Positions 24,702-36,162 of a stretch of DNA of 53,758 bases are shown here, piece by piece. Under the pieces are notes generated by a model. It was not told the DNA's origin. It saw only the letters and a program-made list of their open reading frames with translations, and did no database searches. Position 1 is the first letter of the stretch. Every line of letters begins with the position of its first letter. This stretch comes from an uncultured Caulobacterales bacterium (lineage in GTDB: Bacteria > Pseudomonadota > Alphaproteobacteria > Caulobacterales > Maricaulaceae): positions 1-53,758 of the forward strand of contig CALFUN010000006.1 in assembly GCA_937929915.1 (NCBI GenBank), read 5' to 3'. The translations under genes were made by a program, and so were the position numbers.

Positions 24702-27700
24702 TGGGAAACATCATTAAATGGTGGGCCAGTAATCCTGTTGCCGCCAACCTGCTTATGCTTATTTGTTTTATTGGCGGTATTGTGAGCTATGTTCAAATTG
24801 AACGTGAGCTTAATCCCTATGTCGAATTTCCTGGCGCTCAAGCCACAATCTCATGGCCTGGTGCCTCACCGCAAGATGTAGAAGAGCAAATCATTGTCCG
24901 CATGGAAGAGGCCTTATCTAACGTTCAAGGTGTCAACCGCATGTGGGCTTTCGCAGGCGAAGGCGTAGGCGCTGTGACAGTTGTTGGGAAAAGCAAAGTC
25001 GATGAAGCCGTGCTGATGGCCGATGTAAAACGCGCAGTTGATTCGATTAATGCCTTCCCGCCTGCCGCCGAAGAACCGCAAATCACCGTCTTTCGCAATC
25101 AACAAGAAATGATCCGGCTCGCTGTGTCAGGAGATGAGACAGTCTCGGAACGCGAGCTTAAACGTTTTGCCGAAAAAACGCGGCGCGAAATCGCTTTGCT
25201 TGGTTACATTCCATCTGTTGATTTATTCGGCACACGCGGCGAAGAAGTTTCTATTGAAGTATCCGAAGACACATTACGTCAATATGGTTTGACGTTTAAT
25301 GAAGTTGCCCAAGCCATACGAGCAACGTCTGTCAATGCGTCCTCTGGCTCTGTGCGCACTCAAATCGGTAATATGCAACTGCGGACACGCAATCAAGCCG
25401 ACACACAGGCAGACTTTGAAAATATTATTGTTCGTCAAAATGCGGGCGGCGCGACCATTCGTGTCAAAGACATAGCAACAGTTATTGATGGATTTGAACA
25501 AGTCAATCTTCTCGCCACGGTCAATGGGAAAAGAACAATCCTTGTCCAAGTCATGAGCGGCCCGCAAATGGACGTTATCAAAATGTCTAAAAATGTGACC
25601 ACCTATTTGGAAAAGGCCGAAAACACTTTACCTGCTGGCATGAGCATAACCGTCTGGGAAGATGCTGCGGAAATGTATTCAGGGCGCATTTCTTCAATTA
25701 CGAATAATTTCTTCACAGGACTTATTCTGGTTTGTTTGACATTGATGCTGTTCCTTCGGCCCATCATAGCTTTTTGGGTATCCATCGGGATTGCCACAGC
25801 CTTTGCAGGCGGCCTTGCCCTGCTCCCGCTTTTTGATGTGTCTTTTAATATGATTTCTACATTCGCTTTTCTCTTGGTCATTGGCGTAATTGTAGATGAT
25901 GCCATTATAGTCGGCGAGGCTATCCATTTCAAAACAGAAGACGGCAAAACAGGACTAGACGCATCTATTAGCGGAACAACTATGGTCATTAAGCCTGTGA
26001 TATTTGCCGTGTTAACAACCATGATTTTCTTTGCGCCTTGGATGTATCTCTCTGGGGGAACAAGTGAATTTACTCGCGCCATTTCATTGGTCGTGATTTT
26101 AGCACTATTTTTCTCACTCGTAGAATCGCTTTTAATACTGCCCGCACATTTAGCGCATCTTAAACCCGTTAACCCCAAAAGCCGTATCATGAAGTTTCAA
26201 GCGAAAATTTCAAATAGCTTGATGTGGGTTGCGCAAAATATTTACCGCCCCCTTATCACCAAGGCCTTAAGACGCCGCTATCTGACGGCTTCATTATTTG
26301 TAGCGCTAATGGTTATGACCATAGGTGTTGTCAGTAATGGCCTTGTGAAATCATCTTTCTTTCCTGAAGGCGAGTCCGATCAAATTGAAATTTCAGTGGA
26401 GCTACCAGAAGGCACACCTTATACGCGCGCGCTCGAAGTGCTAGCGCAGTTACAACATGCCGAAGAAGCCTTACAAAAAGAGATTGCCGCCAAAGATGGG
26501 GATCTCATTGAAAATTGGTACACACGCTCACGCGATGATAATATCTTAGCGCTTGTTAAACTTGTCCCGCCAGAAACACGCTCGCTTTCCGCGAAAGAAA
26601 CAGCTGAAAGACTGCGGGAGCTTATTGGCGAAGTCCCTGACGCAGAAACAATCACTGTAAATTATAAAGATAATAATGACGGACCGCCTATTGAATATGT
26701 CTTAAACGCTAAATCCTTTGATGACTTGCAGGCAGCAGGTGACGATTTAATGGCACGGCTGCGCAGTTATGAAGGCGTATTTAATGTCGTCAATGATATG
26801 GAAAGCGCCTCTGAAGAAGTGCAATTTGATTTAAAGCCTAGCGCCGAAGCCCTTGGCGTCACAGCCTCAGAGGTCGCACGCCAAGTCCGGCAAGGTTTCT
26901 TTGGCGAAGAGGTGCAGCGCTTACCGCGTGACGGCGAAGATGTGCGCGTCTTTGTGCGCTACCCACGTATAGATCGCGAGTCGCTTGACTTTTTAAAGTC
27001 TATTCGGATTCGGACGAATGATGGCCGCGAATTACCGCTTGATGCTGTGGCCAATCTACGTTTCGAGAAAGGAACAAACCGCATCCTACGCCGCGAACGT
27101 CAACGGGCCATTATCATTTCTGCCGAAGTCGCCACTGACCGTATTGACGAAATTCGCAAAGAATTAGATGACGGCTTTTTTGATGAGTTTGACCGCCTGC
27201 ACCCAAATGTCACACGCGGTAACATTGGCCGCGCGCAAGGCGAAGCTGAGTTTCAAAAAGAGCTTTTAACATTCTTCCTTATCGCTATTGGCATTGCATA
27301 TTTTCTCGTTGCCGTATCCTTTAAATCTTACTTCGAGCCTATTCTCATCCTACTGGCCGCAATCCCGTTTTGTTACTGCGGGATGATTATCGGCCATATG
27401 GCGATGGGCGCAACAATGTCTTTACTATCCATATTAGGTATGTTTGCTGCCGCAGGCGTTGCCGTGAATGATAACCTTGTCTTGCTCGATTATGTTCACC
27501 GATTACGCGCGCAAGGCATGGACGGCGCGCAAGCTTTAATAGAAGCTGGCACACGGCGTTTTCGTCCTATTTTATTAACCTCGCTTACGACATTTATCGG
27601 CTTACTGCCATTACTCATGGAAAAGTCCTTGCAAGCCCAATGGTTGATTCCCATCGGCATTAGCCTTGCTTTTGGAGTTCTATTTGCCCTCTTTGTCACT

Positions 27701-27832
27701 TTATTCTTTGTCCCAGCTCTTTATGGCATAGGCGCAGATATTGGCCGCGGTATGAAATATCTCATTAAAGGCAAGCCGCAACGCCGATTTAGCGCCGCTT
27801 TAAACCCTGCAATTCCTGATATGGATGCCTAA
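24701..27832 (+). CDS. RND efflux permease (AcrB/MmpL-like HAE superfamily)
   Basis: A 1043-residue proton-driven pump with the RND layout: helix 1 (residues 8-28), a large periplasmic loop (about 30-330), helices 2-6, a second periplasmic loop (about 550-850) and helices 8-12. ASNPVAANLLMLICFIGGI opens the protein; VDDAIIVGEAIHFK is the conserved helix-4 region with its Asp pair, and AAGVAVNDNLVLLDYVHRLR the matching place in the second half. Drug, metal or lipid export cannot be told by eye. It forms an operon with the fusion protein (one-base overlap). Confidence 0.94.
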   Translation: MGNIIKWWASNPVAANLLMLICFIGGIVSYVQIERELNPYVEFPGAQATISWPGASPQDVEEQIIVRMEEALSNVQGVNRMWAFAGEGVGAVTVVGKSKVDEAVLMADVKRAVDSINAFPPAAEEPQITVFRNQQEMIRLAVSGDETVSERELKRFAEKTRREIALLGYIPSVDLFGTRGEEVSIEVSEDTLRQYGLTFNEVAQAIRATSVNASSGSVRTQIGNMQLRTRNQADTQADFENIIVRQNAGGATIRVKDIATVIDGFEQVNLLATVNGKRTILVQVMSGPQMDVIKMSKNVTTYLEKAENTLPAGMSITVWEDAAEMYSGRISSITNNFFTGLILVCLTLMLFLRPIIAFWVSIGIATAFAGGLALLPLFDVSFNMISTFAFLLVIGVIVDDAIIVGEAIHFKTEDGKTGLDASISGTTMVIKPVIFAVLTTMIFFAPWMYLSGGTSEFTRAISLVVILALFFSLVESLLILPAHLAHLKPVNPKSRIMKFQAKISNSLMWVAQNIYRPLITKALRRRYLTASLFVALMVMTIGVVSNGLVKSSFFPEGESDQIEISVELPEGTPYTRALEVLAQLQHAEEALQKEIAAKDGDLIENWYTRSRDDNILALVKLVPPETRSLSAKETAERLRELIGEVPDAETITVNYKDNNDGPPIEYVLNAKSFDDLQAAGDDLMARLRSYEGVFNVVNDMESASEEVQFDLKPSAEALGVTASEVARQVRQGFFGEEVQRLPRDGEDVRVFVRYPRIDRESLDFLKSIRIRTNDGRELPLDAVANLRFEKGTNRILRRERQRAIIISAEVATDRIDEIRKELDDGFFDEFDRLHPNVTRGNIGRAQGEAEFQKELLTFFLIAIGIAYFLVAVSFKSYFEPILILLAAIPFCYCGMIIGHMAMGATMSLLSILGMFAAAGVAVNDNLVLLDYVHRLRAQGMDGAQALIEAGTRRFRPILLTSLTTFIGLLPLLMEKSLQAQWLIPIGISLAFGVLFALFVTLFFVPALYGIGADIGRGMKYLIKGKPQRRFSAALNPAIPDMDA

Positions 27833-27846
27833 CCCCTATAGCTGCA

Positions 27847-27874
27847 AATAGGCTTGAAATCATATCAACCTATT
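27847..27874. terminator. Possible hairpin between the RND and VOC genes
   Basis: AATAGG-C-TTGA pairs with TCAA-CCTATT with one bulged base around a 7-base loop. It lies between convergent genes and overlaps the end of the minus-strand VOC gene. No T-run follows, so a role in termination is uncertain. Confidence 0.3.
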
Positions 27875-28229
27875 CAGGTAATATCGTCCAAATCGCAAGT
27901 TCGTTGCCGCTTGGGTCAATAAAATGGAACCGCTTGCCGCCCGGGAAGGTAAATATCGGCACGCTGATCTCTGCACCCGCAGTCTTCACAGCGGCTAGGC
28001 TTGCCTCGACATCATCGGAGTAAATCACAATCAAAGCCCCATTGCGCGACGGGGTGCGGTCACTATCTGCATCAAAACCGCCATCAATGCCTGCCCCTGT
28101 AATCGCCGCATAGCTCGGGCCGTAATCAATATAGCTCCAGCCAAATACAGTTGTGTAAAAATCTTTCATCGCCGCCATATCGGTCGCTGGCAGTTCAATA
28201 TAGTTAAAATGATGATGTTTGTCTGACAT
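27870..28229 (-). CDS. VOC-family protein
   Basis: A 119-residue single-domain protein. FNYIELPATDMAAMKDFYTTVFGW at residues 8-31 and RFHFIDPSGNELAIWTI near 101-117 are the two hallmarks of VOC proteins of the CFP32/YaeR-like type. A strong AGAGGGG site precedes the ATG. It lies nine bases after pcm on the same strand, so it probably belongs to the serS-surE-pcm transcript. It might act on a small metabolite; which one is unknown. Confidence 0.88.
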   Translation of the reverse strand: MSDKHHHFNYIELPATDMAAMKDFYTTVFGWSYIDYGPSYAAITGAGIDGGFDADSDRTPSRNGALIVIYSDDVEASLAAVKTAGAEISVPIFTFPGGKRFHFIDPSGNELAIWTILPE

Positions 28230-28238
28230 ATACCCCTC

Positions 28239-28862
28239 TTACAATGTGCGCGACTTTCCAGCTTCTATCATATCTAGCGTCAAAGGCATAATTACAGTCT
28301 CGCTGACTTTGGAACGGGCTTTATCAAAACGGATAAGCTGCTCATCAATCACGGCCAGCAATATCCCATTTGGCGCGAGTTGACCTAGCAAAGCCTCGGG
28401 CGCAGCGCGCAGCGCACAAGTTAAGATAATACGGTCAAAAGGCGCCTGCCCTGGCCAGCCATAACGCCCGTCTCCATGACGTATGACGACATTCATTATA
28501 TCTTGTTTATCAAACTGCGTTTCGGCCGACTTAATCAGTTTTTTATAGCGCTCCACCGCATAAACTCGGGTCACGATTTTAGATAAAATAGCCGCATGAT
28601 ACCCGCTACCAAGACCAATCATCAGTAGTTTTTCATCGCCCTTCAATGCCAATAATTGACTCATTAGCGCGACACTCATCGGCGCGTTGATGGTCTGGCC
28701 GCAATCTATAGGCAGCGCCCTTTCACTATAACTATGTTCGGCTTGCGTTGGCGGAATGAAATATTTACGCGGCACAAGCTCTATCGCGCGTAGTACCGCA
28801 TTATCGGAAATTCCGCGCCCACGTAGACGCAGCACCATATCTATCAGCCCGGGATCAATCAT
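28239..28862 (-). CDS. pcm: Protein-L-isoaspartate O-methyltransferase family protein
   Basis: A 207-residue Rossmann-fold methyltransferase of the PCMT family, which starts repair of aged aspartyl residues. GISDNAVLRAIELVPRKYFIPP, the SAM loop LMIGLGSGYHAAIL (about 79-92), VERYKKL, RHGDGRYGWP and APFDRII match the family in order. Some usual residues differ: motif I commonly reads LEIGTGSGY, and the usual ISQPY is here INAPM. It could be the second, diverged paralogue that many alphaproteobacteria carry, with uncertain activity. It follows surE by 11 bases; TTAGGG lies unusually close to the ATG. Confidence 0.85.
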   Translation of the reverse strand: MIDPGLIDMVLRLRGRGISDNAVLRAIELVPRKYFIPPTQAEHSYSERALPIDCGQTINAPMSVALMSQLLALKGDEKLLMIGLGSGYHAAILSKIVTRVYAVERYKKLIKSAETQFDKQDIMNVVIRHGDGRYGWPGQAPFDRIILTCALRAAPEALLGQLAPNGILLAVIDEQLIRFDKARSKVSETVIMPLTLDMIEAGKSRTL

Positions 28863-28873
28863 CCCTAATAGCT

Positions 28874-30906
<2,033 letters not shown>

Positions 30907-30974
30907 TCACTTTAAGTAATATGTTTCGCCACGCTATAGCCCCCCGCCCGCGCGGCGTAAAGCACCTCATAGCT

Positions 30975-30989
30975 CTATATTAAATATAG
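30975..30989. promoter_or_regulatory. 15-base palindrome between serS and the DUF481 gene
   Basis: CTATATT-A-AATATAG is a perfect inverted repeat about a central base in the divergent promoter region. It may be an operator, but its AT-rich composition makes chance a real alternative. Confidence 0.25.
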
Positions 30990-31101
30990 GACAGTTAACG
31001 CGCATATTTAAAACATTCACCTATGATTCATCCGCAATCCGTAATGGCGAAGATCGAGATTCAAATGACTTAATCTCATATATTCAAAGGGAATCATTAC
31101 C

Positions 31102-31851
31102 ATGAAACACATCGCACTTTTGACCGCGGCCATAAGCCTGTGCGCCGTTAGTAGCGCTCATGCTCAATCTGGACTTTTAGATGGATGGTCTGGCGAAGCC
31201 TCTGCCAATGGGTCGCGCACGACAGGCAATACAGATACGCTAGATTTCGGGCTTGGGCTTAAGCTCCTTAAAACAAGCGATAGCTGGGTGCATAAATTCA
31301 AAGCCAATGCTGATTTTGGCGAAGTTGACAATCAAAGCACCCGAGAGCGTTATGATCTAGGCTATCAAATTGATCGCAACATCAATGAGCGCCTCTATGT
31401 ATTTGGAAATACAGATTATTTTAGCGACCAATTTGGCGCGTTCCAAGATGGATATTTCATCGGCGGCGGGCTGGGCTATAAGCTATTTATACCAGAACCA
31501 CTCGGCTGGTCACTTGAAGGCGGCGCGGGCTATCGCTCACAGCAAGAACAAGACACAATCGCCCCTGATTTAACGCTCTTAGATGGCATACGCACAAATG
31601 AATTTGCCCTGCGCGGGAAATCTGACTTTGATTATAAGCTCAATGAGAATGTTGCGCTTTATAATGATACAGAGATTATTTGGTCATCTAGTGACACATA
31701 TGTCTGGAACGAAGTGGGTTTAACCGCGCAGCTTATCGGCAATCTCGCCGCACGGGCCTCTTACCGCGTGGATTACCATAGCAATCCTCCGCTTGGTTCT
31801 GTGGGGACGGACACAATTTCACGTATTGGCGTTGTTTATACTTTAAAATAA
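31102..31851 (+). CDS. DUF481 outer-membrane beta-barrel protein
   Basis: A 249-residue protein with a signal peptide (cleavage after AHA, near residue 21). The mature part is a run of amphipathic strands with alternating aromatic residues (GEASANGSRTTGNTD, RYDLGYQIDRNINERLYVFG, GYFIGGGLGYKLF), the DUF481/YdiY pattern of salt-induced outer-membrane barrels. A good AAAGGGAA ribosome site stands before the ATG. The function of the family is not established. Confidence 0.88.
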   Translation: MKHIALLTAAISLCAVSSAHAQSGLLDGWSGEASANGSRTTGNTDTLDFGLGLKLLKTSDSWVHKFKANADFGEVDNQSTRERYDLGYQIDRNINERLYVFGNTDYFSDQFGAFQDGYFIGGGLGYKLFIPEPLGWSLEGGAGYRSQQEQDTIAPDLTLLDGIRTNEFALRGKSDFDYKLNENVALYNDTEIIWSSSDTYVWNEVGLTAQLIGNLAARASYRVDYHSNPPLGSVGTDTISRIGVVYTLK

Positions 31852-31866
31852 CGTCATAACTAACGC

Positions 31867-32367
31867 ATGTTGTCTCATTTGCTCATCATGCGCCACGCAA
31901 AATCATCATGGTCAGATGGCAATTTGTCTGACCATGAGCGCCCGTTAAATAAGCGCGGCCAGAAATCTGCCGAAGCGGTCGGCGCAGCTTTATATGCACG
32001 CGGTTATGCACCCAACATCATTTGGAGCTCAGATGCACTGCGCACGCGCCAGACAGCCATGCGCTTAATTCGGTCTATCCCTGGCGCGCAAACCGTCGAA
32101 TATTCGGCTGATTTTTACCATGCAAGTGCCTCGCAAGTCTTGTCTTTATGTGGCCGCCAAATTGAGCCTAACGGACGGCTTATGTTACTGGGTCATAATC
32201 CAGGCTGGGCAGAACTGCATAGCTATTTCACAGGGCATAATGATGCTTTTCCAACGGCGGCCTGCACAGTCTTGGCTCGTACAGATAAAGGCGATGGAGA
32301 TTGGCTCGCGCCGAAATCTTGGCGGATGGTTGATTTTATCTTGCCCCGCAGCCTGTTTGCCGAATGA
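31867..32367 (+). CDS. SixA-type histidine phosphatase
   Basis: A 166-residue protein of the phosphoglycerate-mutase-like superfamily. IMRHAKSSWSD at residues 7-17 is the RHG catalytic motif (His10 accepts phosphate), and GHNPGW near 115 carries the second His. SixA in E. coli acts on phosphohistidine of signalling or PTS proteins; here the substrate is not known. A 4-base overlap couples it to the next small gene. Confidence 0.9.
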   Translation: MLSHLLIMRHAKSSWSDGNLSDHERPLNKRGQKSAEAVGAALYARGYAPNIIWSSDALRTRQTAMRLIRSIPGAQTVEYSADFYHASASQVLSLCGRQIEPNGRLMLLGHNPGWAELHSYFTGHNDAFPTAACTVLARTDKGDGDWLAPKSWRMVDFILPRSLFAE

Positions 32368-32570
32368 AGGCCGTTATCATAGCCATGTGGCGGCTATTTT
32401 GGGCGTTTGCCTATTACCCGTTTATTATCGGGCTGATGATTTGGATCTATGTCAAAGATTACCATTGGATGTGGGGCGTTTGCGTGATTATAGCCGCGCT
32501 CATTTTTGATCCGATATGGGGGCTGGCCGCGCGGCGCATAATAGGCTGGCGCCCTCATAATCGCAAATAA
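32364..32570 (+). CDS. Small membrane protein coupled to the SixA-type gene
   Basis: A 68-residue protein with two hydrophobic stretches (about residues 8-28 and 35-53), rich in Trp, Ile and Tyr, and a basic C-terminus. Its ATG overlaps the stop of the phosphatase gene (ATGA). I do not recognise the family; overlap and composition support it as real. Confidence 0.65.
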   Translation: MKAVIIAMWRLFWAFAYYPFIIGLMIWIYVKDYHWMWGVCVIIAALIFDPIWGLAARRIIGWRPHNRK

Positions 32571-32606
32571 AAGCCTAGCGTAATGAAAATTCATGAAACA
32601 ATGGGG

Positions 32607-32683
<77 letters not shown>

Positions 32684-32709
32684 TTATCCATTTTACTTAT
32701 CGTTTCTTC

Positions 32710-33015
32710 CTAATGCGTCCAAGGTAATTTACGCTCATAGTCAAAATTTTCGCCATATGAACGCGGTATGCGTTTCATCTTATGACTGGGCATAACACGG
32801 TGCGGAATATTATTGGCTTTAGCATAAGCTACCGCTTCTTCGGCGCTTTCAAATGTTAGCTCCAACTGTTCGCGCATATCTGATGAGCTTGTATTACCCG
32901 TTAGCGGATCAATGCGTTTTGGCCCGCGAGATATAAATTCAAGCACCCAATGGTCAGAATATGCGCGGCCTGATGTCATCGCAGATGGCGAGGGCTGATA
33001 TATCTTAGCAAACAT
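32710..33015 (-). CDS. NDUFS4-like complex I accessory protein
   Basis: A 101-residue protein of the ETC complex I subunit family (NDUFS4/18-kDa type), an accessory of NADH:ubiquinone oxidoreductase found in alphaproteobacteria and mitochondria. [18 protein letters not shown] opens it, HWVLEF and [15 protein letters not shown] follow, and it ends ERKLPWTH, all family hallmarks. The start at 33015 has a GGGAGA site; an open frame continues to an ATG at 33111 that overlaps the HerA stop, but the extra 32 residues do not fit the family. Confidence 0.9.
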   Translation of the reverse strand: MFAKIYQPSPSAMTSGRAYSDHWVLEFISRGPKRIDPLTGNTSSSDMREQLELTFESAEEAVAYAKANNIPHRVMPSHKMKRIPRSYGENFDYERKLPWTH

Positions 33016-33107
33016 AACTTGTCTCCCGCTGACGGTTATACAAACATCATAGCCCAAAAGGCCGATTAACTTTGCACCGATTACCCCTGCTTGCCCCTTG
33101 GGGTCAA

Positions 33108-35117
33108 TCATATATCGCGATTAAATGCCGAGTTCAGCATAGATTTTACATCATTTATATTTTTTGGCTTAGGTCCATTTGTGGCATTGGCGATAATCCG
33201 CTGCCGCATATTTTCAGAAATGCCGCCAGCCCCCGGCGTTTGAGATGTTGGAGGCTGCAAAGGCTGATGCTGCTTGGCTTGTAAACTCTGCTGCGCGCGC
33301 CTAAGTGTTGCTGGCGGGGTCGGCGTTTTAGGTGCTGTTGCGCGGGCCATCATATTGGCGCGGGTCTGCTGAACAGATCTTGCAGTCGCAACCGGTTTTA
33401 CAGCACCGCCCGCTTGAGACCCTTCCACATTTAATGACCGTGAACGCCACCGCTTATAAACAGATTGCATAAGTTGAGGTGTTGCCATTTCACGTGTCCA
33501 AAGGTCTGTGAATTTCGCGCTTGAGCTATGCGGACGATAGTCTTCGCCCAATGTATTTAGAATAACACGCATAGGTAAATTCACACTCTCCCCGAATATC
33601 ATCGCCTCGGCTGTCCCCAATGAAGGCAGGAAAGATAGCAGTTCCGCAGCTCCGTCTGGCACGGCCGCTTTCACGAAATTCTGGTCTTGTTCATTCGATA
33701 GGCGCATAGAAAAAATTGTCGAGCATTGCGACAAGGTTGACGGTTCTAGCTCGGAAGGACGCTGCGAAACAATGGCTAAGGATACACCATATTTACGGCC
33801 CTCTTTAGCAATTCGGCCAATGATACGGCGCGTGGAATGGAAGCCAAGCTCCTTATCTCTTGGGATATATCTATGCGCTTCCTCGCAAACTAATAGGACA
33901 GGAATTTTGCGTTCACTCCATGTCGCAAGCTCAAAGGCTAGGCGGCTAACAACAGATACAACGATATTGAGCGCTTCGGACGGAATGGCTGAAAAATCCA
34001 GAATAGAAATCGGACGGCCTGCAACAGGCAGGCGGAAGATGCGGCCAACAATATCTTCGATCGGAAGCGGCGAAGCCTGATTGCGGAAGATAAATTTATA
34101 GCGCGGATCATTCGTCAAAGTCGTTATTTTACGCTTAAGACGTTTTAAAGGCCCCAAATTCGATGAGTTTTCAAGCTTACCCATTTCATGATCGAGAAGT
34201 TTGACAACATCCCTCACACGATATGGAACAGGTGAATCCAAAGAGATATGTGTGGCGCGTTGTAATTCGCCTTCAATATCATCAATTTTTACCTGCGCAG
34301 AAATATCATTATTGCGCAAAGACCGATCATATAAGCGTTTTGCTTTTAAGATAATATCATGAAGCACATCTTGTTCTTCGCGGGCCTGATCTTCAACATC
34401 ACTGGTGAGCAATTCAACCGTTTCAACAAAGTCAAACATCCATAATGGCAGATCAAGCGTATCATTTGTGATAACTTCCGCCATATTTCCGAAACTTTTG
34501 GAATACTCATTATGCGGATCAAAAAGAACAATATGCCCTTGTGGGCTTTGATGCAAAATGGCTTGCAACACCAAGGCCACCGTACAAGATTTACCAGAAC
34601 CCGTTGACCCAATAATCGCGAAATGTTTGGACAATAAATCATCCGTCCGCACTTTAGCGATAATCGAGGCATCTTGCTGCAAATGTCCAACTTCGATGCA
34701 AGGTTCGTTTTCTTTATTAAAAATCGCCTGTAAATCTGCGGGCGACATATTGTAAACGGCTTCGTTCAAGACTGGGAAAGATCTCACGCCTCTGAAAAAC
34801 TTGGACTGTCCTGTTGATGGATTTGTTGTAATCTCACCAAGAATATTGAGCTGTGCAAGACAGCCATCATTCAAACCTTCATCATCCATAGCCCCTATCG
34901 TTAGGGATGACACCATCGTCACGACGGTAGACTTACGCGTTTGAACCTTTAAGATCGTGCCAATTTGCGCATAATCTAACTGCCCCTTTGCAATAACCAT
35001 CTTATTAATGGATATTGTGATTGTGCTAGATCCAACTGTCATCACACGACCAACTTCAACTTTATCATAGGCAGGCTTCATAGAAACTGCCCCGACCTGC
35101 GCATTCGTAGAAATCAT
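33108..35117 (-). CDS. HerA-type hexameric ATPase
   Basis: A 669-residue protein of the HerA/FtsK-like superfamily, motor proteins that move along or unwind DNA. Residues about 18-110 form a HAS-like barrel, GSTGSGKS at 170-177 is Walker A, DFVETVELL and a long insert follow, PVLLVCEEAH at about 406-415 is Walker B, and RRIIGRIAKEGRKYG at 430-444 and SQRPSEL at 451-457 complete the ATP site. From about 575 the tail is low complexity (Ala, Gln, Pro, Thr) and probably unstructured. No NurA nuclease or other HerA partner gene is nearby, so the role (repair or defence) stays open. Confidence 0.88.
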   Translation of the reverse strand: MISTNAQVGAVSMKPAYDKVEVGRVMTVGSSTITISINKMVIAKGQLDYAQIGTILKVQTRKSTVVTMVSSLTIGAMDDEGLNDGCLAQLNILGEITTNPSTGQSKFFRGVRSFPVLNEAVYNMSPADLQAIFNKENEPCIEVGHLQQDASIIAKVRTDDLLSKHFAIIGSTGSGKSCTVALVLQAILHQSPQGHIVLFDPHNEYSKSFGNMAEVITNDTLDLPLWMFDFVETVELLTSDVEDQAREEQDVLHDIILKAKRLYDRSLRNNDISAQVKIDDIEGELQRATHISLDSPVPYRVRDVVKLLDHEMGKLENSSNLGPLKRLKRKITTLTNDPRYKFIFRNQASPLPIEDIVGRIFRLPVAGRPISILDFSAIPSEALNIVVSVVSRLAFELATWSERKIPVLLVCEEAHRYIPRDKELGFHSTRRIIGRIAKEGRKYGVSLAIVSQRPSELEPSTLSQCSTIFSMRLSNEQDQNFVKAAVPDGAAELLSFLPSLGTAEAMIFGESVNLPMRVILNTLGEDYRPHSSSAKFTDLWTREMATPQLMQSVYKRWRSRSLNVEGSQAGGAVKPVATARSVQQTRANMMARATAPKTPTPPATLRRAQQSLQAKQHQPLQPPTSQTPGAGGISENMRQRIIANATNGPKPKNINDVKSMLNSAFNRDI

Positions 35118-35290
35118 AACTCAATCCCGTATCAATTTAACATTGATTACGACATCGAAGTTAGCAAAGCCTTACTACAGCTCTGCAAATACCGAAAAAT
35201 AACAAGAAATCAGACCGTCACTGTTAAATAAACGCCGTTTCAAGTTCAGCCTATTTGAAGCATTTGTCTGTAGGCAATAATGATAATCCG

Positions 35291-35367
35291 TGGTCGGGGC
35301 GGCAAGATTCGAACTTGCGACCCCCTGTTCCCAAAACAGGTGCGCTACCAGGCTGCGCTACGCCCCG
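35291..35367 (-). tRNA. tRNA-Pro (anticodon UGG)
   Basis: A 77-base cloverleaf with acceptor CGGGGCG/CGCCCCG, anticodon stem CCTGT/ACAGG and loop TTTGGGA, T-loop GTTCGAATC and encoded CCA. UGG reads CCA, CCG and other proline codons. Confidence 0.96.
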
Positions 35368-35445
35368 ATCACGGTGGATGCTTCATAACCCTCCGCGCAT
35401 AAAAGGCAAGTAGGTTTTACGCATAAATACGCATTAGGCGTCATT

Positions 35446-35913
35446 TTATTTTTGAAAAAATGGATGCTCAACGAGATCACCAGGGCGGATACCCAATTCT
35501 TTTGATTGACCGCCGCGTAATTCAACGACCGCCGCGACAACAGCTTCTGACGAAGCGCTGCGTAATGAGTAAGGTTGATGAGAATGCTCAATCTTTAAAA
35601 TCTTACCATTGGAGCGCACAAATAGAATATCGAGCGGGATAGCTGTGTTTTTCATCCAAATTGTCGCCACTTTAGGTTCGGCAAATTCAAATATCATACC
35701 CGTATCAGGGGCCATTTGCTCACGAAACATCATACCGCGCGCTTGTTGGTCGAGTGTTTTGGCCTCTTCGACCGTGAATTTATGCTCACCATCCGCTGAT
35801 TTGATTATCAATGGCTGCGGCTCACCGAAATCCACTACATCATCACGGTTGGTTTGAGCATAAGCAGGGAGCGCAATCGCAGCAAATAAAGCGGATAAGA
35901 GAATATGTTTCAT
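35446..35913 (-). CDS. DUF192 exported protein
   Basis: A 155-residue protein with a signal peptide (cleavage after PAYA, near residue 19). The mature part is a DUF192 domain: the central QARGMMFREQMAPDTGMIFEF and TIWMKNTAIPLDILFV are family hallmarks, as is the late VVAAVVELRGGQSKELGIRPGD. The family's function is unknown; it is exported in many proteobacteria. It lies between two tRNA genes without close partners. Confidence 0.9.
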   Translation of the reverse strand: MKHILLSALFAAIALPAYAQTNRDDVVDFGEPQPLIIKSADGEHKFTVEEAKTLDQQARGMMFREQMAPDTGMIFEFAEPKVATIWMKNTAIPLDILFVRSNGKILKIEHSHQPYSLRSASSEAVVAAVVELRGGQSKELGIRPGDLVEHPFFQK

Positions 35914-35994
35914 AAAGCTGCTTTAACCGCAGGGAGACATGGCGGGCAAGTGAAAATTACGCCCAAAAGCCTATCCTATGTCATGAAAATCAAC

Positions 35995-36069
35995 TGGCAG
36001 TCCCTAGGGGAATCGAACCCCTCTTTCCAGGTTGAAAACCTGGCGTCCTAACCGATAGACGAAGGGACC
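35995..36069 (-). tRNA. tRNA-Glu (anticodon UUC)
   Basis: A 75-base cloverleaf with acceptor GGTCCCT/AGGGACT (first pair a wobble), anticodon stem CCAGG/CCTGG and loop TTTTCAA, T-arm GGGGTTCGATTCCCC and encoded CCA. UUC reads both glutamate codons. Confidence 0.96.
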
Positions 36070-36162
36070 GCATCAGTTGATGAAGCCGCGATATATAAGG
36101 GCTTTACGCATCGCGCAAGCCTGATTTTGCAAAAATCGCACCAAAAATGCAAACAATCGACA

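Noticed and set aside
25603-26190. 195-residue frame on the minus strand inside the RND permease
   Set aside because: It is the shadow of a long, well-supported gene on the other strand; no signal, motif or ribosome site supports it.
33016-33111. N-terminal extension of the NDUFS4-like protein with an ATGA overlap to the HerA gene
   Set aside because: The added 32 residues do not fit the family and a good ribosome site stands before the inner ATG at 33015; mentioned only as an alternative.
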